A stretch of DNA of 34,795 nucleotides, taken from NCBI RefSeq assembly GCF_019351435.1, contig NZ_JAHWYN010000027.1, positions 1 through 34,795 on the forward strand. Direction: 5' to 3'. This document shows, piece by piece, positions 31,680-34,795 of the stretch. The stretch is from Flavobacterium taihuense (GTDB lineage: Bacteria > Bacteroidota > Bacteroidia > Flavobacteriales > Flavobacteriaceae). The notes under the pieces are model-generated. The model saw only the letters and a program-made list of their open reading frames with translations, was not told the origin of the DNA and did not search any database. Position 1 is the first letter of the stretch; each line of letters starts with the position of its first letter. The position numbers were made by a program, and so were the translations under genes.

Positions 31680-31709
31680 CAAAAAAAAATCCTGATTTTC
31701 ATCAGGATT
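31680..31709 (-). terminator. Attenuator terminator in the pheA leader
   Basis: On the minus strand a 9-bp stem AATCCTGAT/ATCAGGATT (31709-31701 and 31696-31688) with a 4-base loop GAAA is followed by a run of nine T. It ends 6 bases before the pheA ATG, so it can only act as a conditional terminator of the operon it precedes. Its 5' arm overlaps ACAATCC (31711-31705), which can instead pair with GGATTGT directly after the leader peptide stop codon (31760-31754). Confidence 0.88.
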
Positions 31710-31812
31710 GTATATTATTTTTATTTGTTTTTTGTTCTTCAAATAACCATAGCACAATCCCTTACTTCCTAAAGAAGAAATAAAAAGAGTTGCTAAAATA
31801 AAAACGGTTATT
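31705..31812 (-). promoter_or_regulatory. Alternative RNA pairings of the phe attenuator
   Basis: Two competing helices are visible on the minus strand. The antiterminator pairs GGGATTGT (31761-31754), which begins at the base after the leader stop codon, with ACAATCC (31711-31705) at the terminator's 5' arm. A second helix pairs AATAACC inside leader codons 3-5 (31812-31806) with GGTTATT (31748-31742). Ribosome stalling at the Phe/Tyr codons would leave the antiterminator arm free; a ribosome at the stop codon would cover it. The pairing is seen in the sequence, the mechanism is inferred. Confidence 0.7.
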
Positions 31813-31818
31813 AGACAT
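31762..31818 (-). CDS. Phe/Tyr-rich leader peptide of the pheA operon
   Basis: An 18-residue ORF, MSNNRFYFSNSFYFFFRK, starts about 23 bases after the predicted transcription start and stops before the pheA attenuator terminator. Six of its residues are Phe (6, 8, 12, 14, 15, 16) and two are Tyr (7, 13), arranged as FYF and FYFFF blocks. The operon makes exactly these two amino acids. By analogy with the pheL and trpL leaders of enteric bacteria, slow translation of these codons when charged tRNA-Phe or tRNA-Tyr is scarce would favour antitermination. It is too short for ordinary gene finding. Confidence 0.85.
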   Translation of the reverse strand: MSNNRFYFSNSFYFFFRK

Positions 31819-31847
31819 GATGTGCTTTGTTGTTCAATTAATTATTG

Positions 31848-31877
31848 CAAATGTATGACATATTTCGAGTCAGCCAA
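31848..31877 (-). promoter_or_regulatory. Promoter of the pheA operon
   Basis: On the minus strand TACATTTG (31855 to 31848) follows a TTG (31877 to 31875) with a 19-base spacer, a full Bacteroidota consensus. The transcript would start near 31841, giving a leader of about 165 bases that contains the leader peptide and the terminator. Confidence 0.8.
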
Positions 31878-32188
31878 AATAAAAATAATCTTTTATGTAA
31901 CAAAAAAAGATTCGTTTGTTAAAAGGGATTTTAATTCATTATTCCATAAAAATAAAGCTTTTTGAGACGTTAAAATTATTGAATCCAAAACGAAAATTAA
32001 ACGATAAATGGCTATTTGGATAAAAAACAGTGTTTTTTTGAATCCGTTGCTTTTGAATATTGATGAAAAAAGACTGGTTTCTGATTTAAACTAAATGTCT
32101 TGTGAGCAGAGTGAGGGATTACTTCACTATACTTTTATTTTCATAGGAGTTCAGTGAATTGCATTTGAAGCTAGCTACCAAAGTAGCG
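31878..32188. other. Intergenic region with no recognised gene
   Basis: About 310 AT-rich bases upstream of the pheA promoter. I find no ORF, tRNA or consensus promoter. GAGGGATTACTTCACT near 32112 and a small GCTAC/GTAGC hairpin near 32174-32187 may be remnants of the hairpin repeat family, whose right flank motif GGATAGCCCG follows at 32189. Confidence 0.4.
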
Positions 32189-32263
32189 CGGATAGCCCGA
32201 CCCCGTTGAGTAAAGGAGCCGAATAAGCGGTATCTAAAGTTGGCTCCTTTGCTCAACAGGGTC
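32189..32263. repeat. Long inverted repeat with GGATAGCCCG flank (doubtful third hairpin element)
   Basis: GGATAGCCCG (32189-32198) is also the right flank of copy 2 at 18724. It is followed by a 22-bp inverted repeat with two mismatches (32199-32220 and 32242-32263; the second arm begins GGCTCCTTTGCTCAAC) around a 21-base loop. It lies just beyond the stop of the symporter gene, so it may also end that transcript. The left flank motif is not clear, so membership in the family is uncertain. Confidence 0.5.
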
Positions 32264-32281
32264 ACTCCCAAGTGACTTTTT
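32261..32281 (+). terminator. Terminator-like hairpin on the plus strand
   Basis: GTCACT (32261-32266), loop CCCA, AGTGAC (32271-32276), then TTTTT. The T-run favours the plus strand, yet no plus-strand gene is recognised upstream within several kilobases. It may terminate antisense or unrecognised RNA coming from 31878-32260, or be incidental. Confidence 0.4.
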
Positions 32282-32288
32282 ATATTAT

Positions 32289-33533
32289 TTAGGTAATGCT
32301 TTGACTAATCCATTTCTTGCCTTCGGAAATTCTGGTGACTACCATTGCTGAAACCAAATCTCCATTGGCATTCAATAAAGTGGCAATGGGATCCACTAAA
32401 GTTCCAATAATCATAGCGGCTGGTAAAGCTTGCTCCATTGGAAAACCATAAACGGTTATGGCGAGAATCTCTCCTATATATCCCCCGTTTGGAATGCCAC
32501 CTTCGACTACGGATACTATTATGGTGATTCCGATTGCAGTTAATAAAGTGTATGGATCTGTAAAATCCTTGCCGAATAAGGCAAAAATGACCGCGATTTT
32601 GACAATCGACGACATACTAGAACCGTCTTTGTGCAAGGGTGCTCCTAGTGGAATTACGAGATTCCGAATGTGACTTGGAATATTCATTTGCTCTGCCGCT
32701 TCGAGATTCGCCGGAATGGTTGCAATACTACTGCACGTTCCAACTGCCGTTAATGCGGGTGTGATGTTGTTTTTCCAAAATATTTTGAGCCCCAGTTTTC
32801 CTCCTGCGAAAAAAGCATACAAACTGAAAAACACAATAAAGTAAAAAGTACAAACGGCATAATATAACGCCAATGGTTTGGCATAAGCTCCGAACAATTG
32901 CGGTCCGAAGATACCGACTTGATAGGCAAAATAAGCCCCAAGACCAATTGGTGCCGTTTTCATAATGAGATGCAGTAGTTGTTTCATCACTTCGTTTCCA
33001 GAATTAAGAAACCGTGCGAAGTCTTTCCCCTTTTCGCCTGCACGCAAAGTTGAAAAACCGATTAGAAAAGAAAACAATATGAGCGCCAACATATTTTTTC
33101 GGGACAATATCTCATAGAAATCATTGACCGTTACTAATTGAGTGATTTGGGAACCGGTACTGCTTTCCTGAATATTTTCTAATGCTATTTTTGAAATTAC
33201 TACGCCTTGATGTATCGGAAAAATCAAAACACCAATAATCATTATAATGGCCGAAATAATCACGGTTGTTAAAAATACTCCTAAAACTATACCGAAAAGT
33301 TTTCCAAGTTTTTCGGATTTTTGCAAATTGGCAATGGAAGAAGCAATGGTAAAAAATACTAGCGGAATGATTGCCGTAAAAAGTAAATTCAGGAAAATAT
33401 CTCCCAATGGTTTTATGACTTCTACCCCATTCCCAAAAACTAGACCTAAAATACTACCAACCATTATTCCGCCAAGGAGTAATAGAATACTACTGTAATT
33501 TTTTAAGAAACTGCCTGATTGATTATTTCCCAT
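32289..33533 (-). CDS. DAACS-family amino acid:cation symporter
   Basis: A 414-residue inner-membrane secondary transporter of the dicarboxylate/amino acid:cation symporter (GltP/GltPh) family, with about eight membrane helices and two re-entrant hairpins. HP1 has GTCSSIATIP (265-274), the NMDG region of GltPh reads HKDGSS (301-306), HP2 has GGIPNGG (345-351) and TM8 has DPIATLLNANGDL (381-393). Aligned with GltPh D394-xx-R397-T398-xx-N401, the substrate arginine is Ala384 here, while the Asp, Thr and Asn are kept. That argues against acidic substrates and for a neutral amino acid such as Ser, Thr or Ala. It diverges from gldA across a dyad element. Confidence 0.9.
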   Translation of the reverse strand: MGNNQSGSFLKNYSSILLLLGGIMVGSILGLVFGNGVEVIKPLGDIFLNLLFTAIIPLVFFTIASSIANLQKSEKLGKLFGIVLGVFLTTVIISAIIMIIGVLIFPIHQGVVISKIALENIQESSTGSQITQLVTVNDFYEILSRKNMLALILFSFLIGFSTLRAGEKGKDFARFLNSGNEVMKQLLHLIMKTAPIGLGAYFAYQVGIFGPQLFGAYAKPLALYYAVCTFYFIVFFSLYAFFAGGKLGLKIFWKNNITPALTAVGTCSSIATIPANLEAAEQMNIPSHIRNLVIPLGAPLHKDGSSMSSIVKIAVIFALFGKDFTDPYTLLTAIGITIIVSVVEGGIPNGGYIGEILAITVYGFPMEQALPAAMIIGTLVDPIATLLNANGDLVSAMVVTRISEGKKWISQSIT

Positions 33534-33594
33534 ACTGATTTAGTTTAATTGTAAATATATAAATCTTAATGATAAAGCCATCATTTCTATCCAA

Positions 33595-33625
33595 CCTTTG
33601 TTAAAGTTCAAAACTTTGATAAAGG
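33595..33625. promoter_or_regulatory. 31-bp dyad between the symporter gene and gldA
   Basis: A symmetric element with outer arms CCTTT/AAAGG and inner arms AAAGTT/AACTTT, each separated by 3 bases and centred on CAA (33609-33611). It lies between two divergent genes, 62 bases from the symporter ATG and 50 bases upstream of the gldA -7 box. It could be a protein-binding site or a short interspersed repeat. I recall similar palindromes in other Flavobacterium gaps but could not check. Confidence 0.5.
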
Positions 33626-33674
33626 TGAAAGGGTCATTGTTGGACAAAAACAATAAATAAAAGTTTTTTCTGTT

Positions 33675-33682
33675 TACTTTTG
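33675..33682 (+). promoter_or_regulatory. -7 promoter box for gldA
   Basis: TACTTTTG matches TAnnTTTG and lies 16 bases before the gldA ATG, giving a leader of about ten bases. No TTG at normal -33 spacing. Confidence 0.6.
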
Positions 33683-33698
33683 CAACAAATAAAGTTTT

Positions 33699-34595
33699 AT
33701 GTCAATAGAAGTAAAAAACATTTCGAAAAGTTATGGTACCCAAAAAGCATTGGACAACATTTCTTTTTCTGTTAAAAAAGGAGAAATCGTTGGTTTTTTA
33801 GGACCTAATGGTGCCGGAAAATCGACCTTAATGAAAATTTTGACGACATATCTTCACGCTGACTCTGGTGTTGCGCTAGTTAATGACTTTGATGTAAACA
33901 CGCAGGAAAAATCGGTGCAGCTTTCTATTGGATATTTGCCAGAACACAATCCATTGTATTTGGATTTGTACGTGAGAGAATATCTGGCTTTTAATGCCGA
34001 TGTCTATAATGTAGATAAATCAAGAATCGAAGATGTGATTCAGCTGACGGGTTTACAAACCGAAAGCCATAAAAAAATAGGACAATTATCAAAAGGATAC
34101 CGCCAACGTGTAGGTCTTGCAAATGCATTATTACACAATCCTGATGTTTTGATTCTGGACGAACCTACAACTGGATTGGACCCAAATCAATTGGTCGAAA
34201 TCAGAAATGTGATTAAAAACGTTGGAAAAGACAAAACCGTTTTTCTTTCAACACATATTATGCAGGAAGTGGAAGCGATTTGTGACCGAGTGATTATTAT
34301 TGACAAAGGGCAAATCGTTGCCGATAAAAAATTGGACAATTTAATCTCAGCCAATAAAGAACAAGTAATCGAAGTAGAATTTGATTTAAAAGTAGAAGAA
34401 GACCTAATTGCTCAAATTCCGCATTTAAAATCGTTTAAAAATATCCAGGGTTGCTCTTGGGAATTGATTTTTGTTTCGGATAAAGATATGCGTCCGACAG
34501 TATTTGACTTTGCTTACGATAATGGCTTGAAGACTTTACAGCTCAATCAGAAGAACAAGAATTTAGAAGCTGTGTTCAGAGAAATTACAAAGTAA
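33699..34595 (+). CDS. gldA: ABC transporter ATPase, GldA-like
   Basis: A 298-residue ABC ATPase closely fitting GldA, which with GldF and GldG forms an ABC transporter needed for gliding motility in Flavobacterium. Walker A GPNGAGKST is at residues 36-44, the Q-loop region GYLPEHNPLYLDLYVREYL at about 83-101, the signature LSKGYRQRVGLA at about 134-145, Walker B VLILDEPTTGLDP at about 152-164 and the switch His in STHIMQEVE. A C-terminal extension of about 80 residues follows the core. The N-terminus MSIEVKNISKSYGTQKAL is as I recall for GldA. gldF and gldG are not in the window. A generic multidrug or lipid ABC ATPase is the alternative. Confidence 0.82.
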   Translation: MSIEVKNISKSYGTQKALDNISFSVKKGEIVGFLGPNGAGKSTLMKILTTYLHADSGVALVNDFDVNTQEKSVQLSIGYLPEHNPLYLDLYVREYLAFNADVYNVDKSRIEDVIQLTGLQTESHKKIGQLSKGYRQRVGLANALLHNPDVLILDEPTTGLDPNQLVEIRNVIKNVGKDKTVFLSTHIMQEVEAICDRVIIIDKGQIVADKKLDNLISANKEQVIEVEFDLKVEEDLIAQIPHLKSFKNIQGCSWELIFVSDKDMRPTVFDFAYDNGLKTLQLNQKNKNLEAVFREITK

Positions 34596-34600
34596 GGTGG

Positions 34601-34642
34601 CAGATTGCAGATTTTAGTTTGCAGTCTTAGTTTTCAGATAAA
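34601..34642 (+). repeat. Heptad-periodic tract H7 after gldA
   Basis: Begins 5 bases after the gldA stop: CAGATTG and CAGATTT in tandem, then TAGTTTG, CAGTCTT, AGTTTTC and AGATAAA in 7-base register. The later units have diverged, so only the first four are convincing. Confidence 0.5.
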
Positions 34643-34669
34643 AAACAAGCTCGTTTAAAATGATTTAAA

Positions 34670-34795
34670 GGTAGTGTCTCACTAACTGTGTAAGTTGAAA
34701 AGTTATTCTGAAAAATATTTGAGCTAATTTAAAAAGCTCAAAAATATTTTTTGGAAATAACTTTTTTGCTATTTTTAAAATTACATAGTTATGAT
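34670..34795 (+). mobile_element. Probable left end of an IS256-like insertion sequence
   Basis: GGTAGTGTCTCACTAACTGTGT (from 34670) resembles the terminal repeats of IS256-family elements, many of which include a TGTGTAA segment as here. A long imperfect hairpin follows (34698-34765). An ATG at 34791 is in the right place to begin a transposase, but the window ends 5 bases into it. The transposase and other end are not visible, so the family assignment is tentative. Confidence 0.5.
34698..34765 (+). other. Long imperfect hairpin inside the putative IS end
   Basis: The outer arms AAAAGTTATT (34698-34707) and AATAACTTTT (34756-34765) pair over 10 bp. The inner arms GAGCT (34721-34725) and AGCTC (34735-34739) pair around a 9-base loop, and the AT-rich stretches between them are mostly complementary. 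On the plus strand a run of T follows. Such a structure would block read-through from gldA into a transposase gene; that role is inference. Confidence 0.6.

Overview
The window looks like a chromosomal segment of a Flavobacterium-type member of the Bacteroidota. It is AT-rich and its upstream regions carry no strong Shine-Dalgarno sequences. Many genes are preceded by the Bacteroidota promoter signature (-7 TAnnTTTG, several with a -33 TTG about 19-21 bases upstream). The gene content also fits: GldA, an ExbB-ExbD-ExbD-TonB operon, a fused DAHP synthase/chorismate mutase and paired DUF3857 proteins. The genus is an inference; no database search was possible.

Layout. Positions 1-22 are the 5' tip of a 16S rRNA gene on the minus strand, with two tandem rRNA promoters behind it (about 222-372). 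Then come a repeat hairpin element, a LolC/LolE-like permease, a YkgJ-type cysteine-cluster protein, a divergent methyltransferase + BstA-like pair, an orphan secreted TonB C-terminal domain and queE. A minus-strand operon (11456 down to 5695) encodes ExbB, two ExbDs, TonB, a two-helix membrane protein, a PstS-like lipoprotein and a TPR protein, and ends at a clear terminator. On the plus strand are a HerA-like ATPase and a small lipoprotein, followed by convergent penicillin acylase, a flavin reductase and kynureninase. queA, aroA, a MazG-like pyrophosphohydrolase, two DUF3857 proteins, dtd and rsgA follow on the minus strand.

Aromatic amino acid block. pheA, an aminotransferase, tyrA and a fused DAHP synthase/chorismate mutase form one minus-strand operon (31674 to 27480) ending at a terminator at 27379-27410. 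Its leader is the most informative regulatory region in the window. It has a near-consensus promoter, an 18-residue leader peptide with six Phe and two Tyr, a possible antiterminator arm directly after the leader stop codon, and an intrinsic terminator six bases before pheA. This is the layout of a ribosome-mediated transcription attenuator sensing aromatic amino acids. The window ends with a DAACS-family symporter, gldA, and what looks like the left end of an IS256-like insertion sequence.

Unexplained structure. Eight intergenic tracts have a strict 7-base period built from AT-rich heptads. Most lie directly before a start codon or directly after a stop codon. A separate family of hairpin elements shares the flanking motifs GATAGTARTGGAAA and AAYGGATAGC around unrelated stems (clear copies at about 762-836 and 18601-18742, a doubtful one near 32189).
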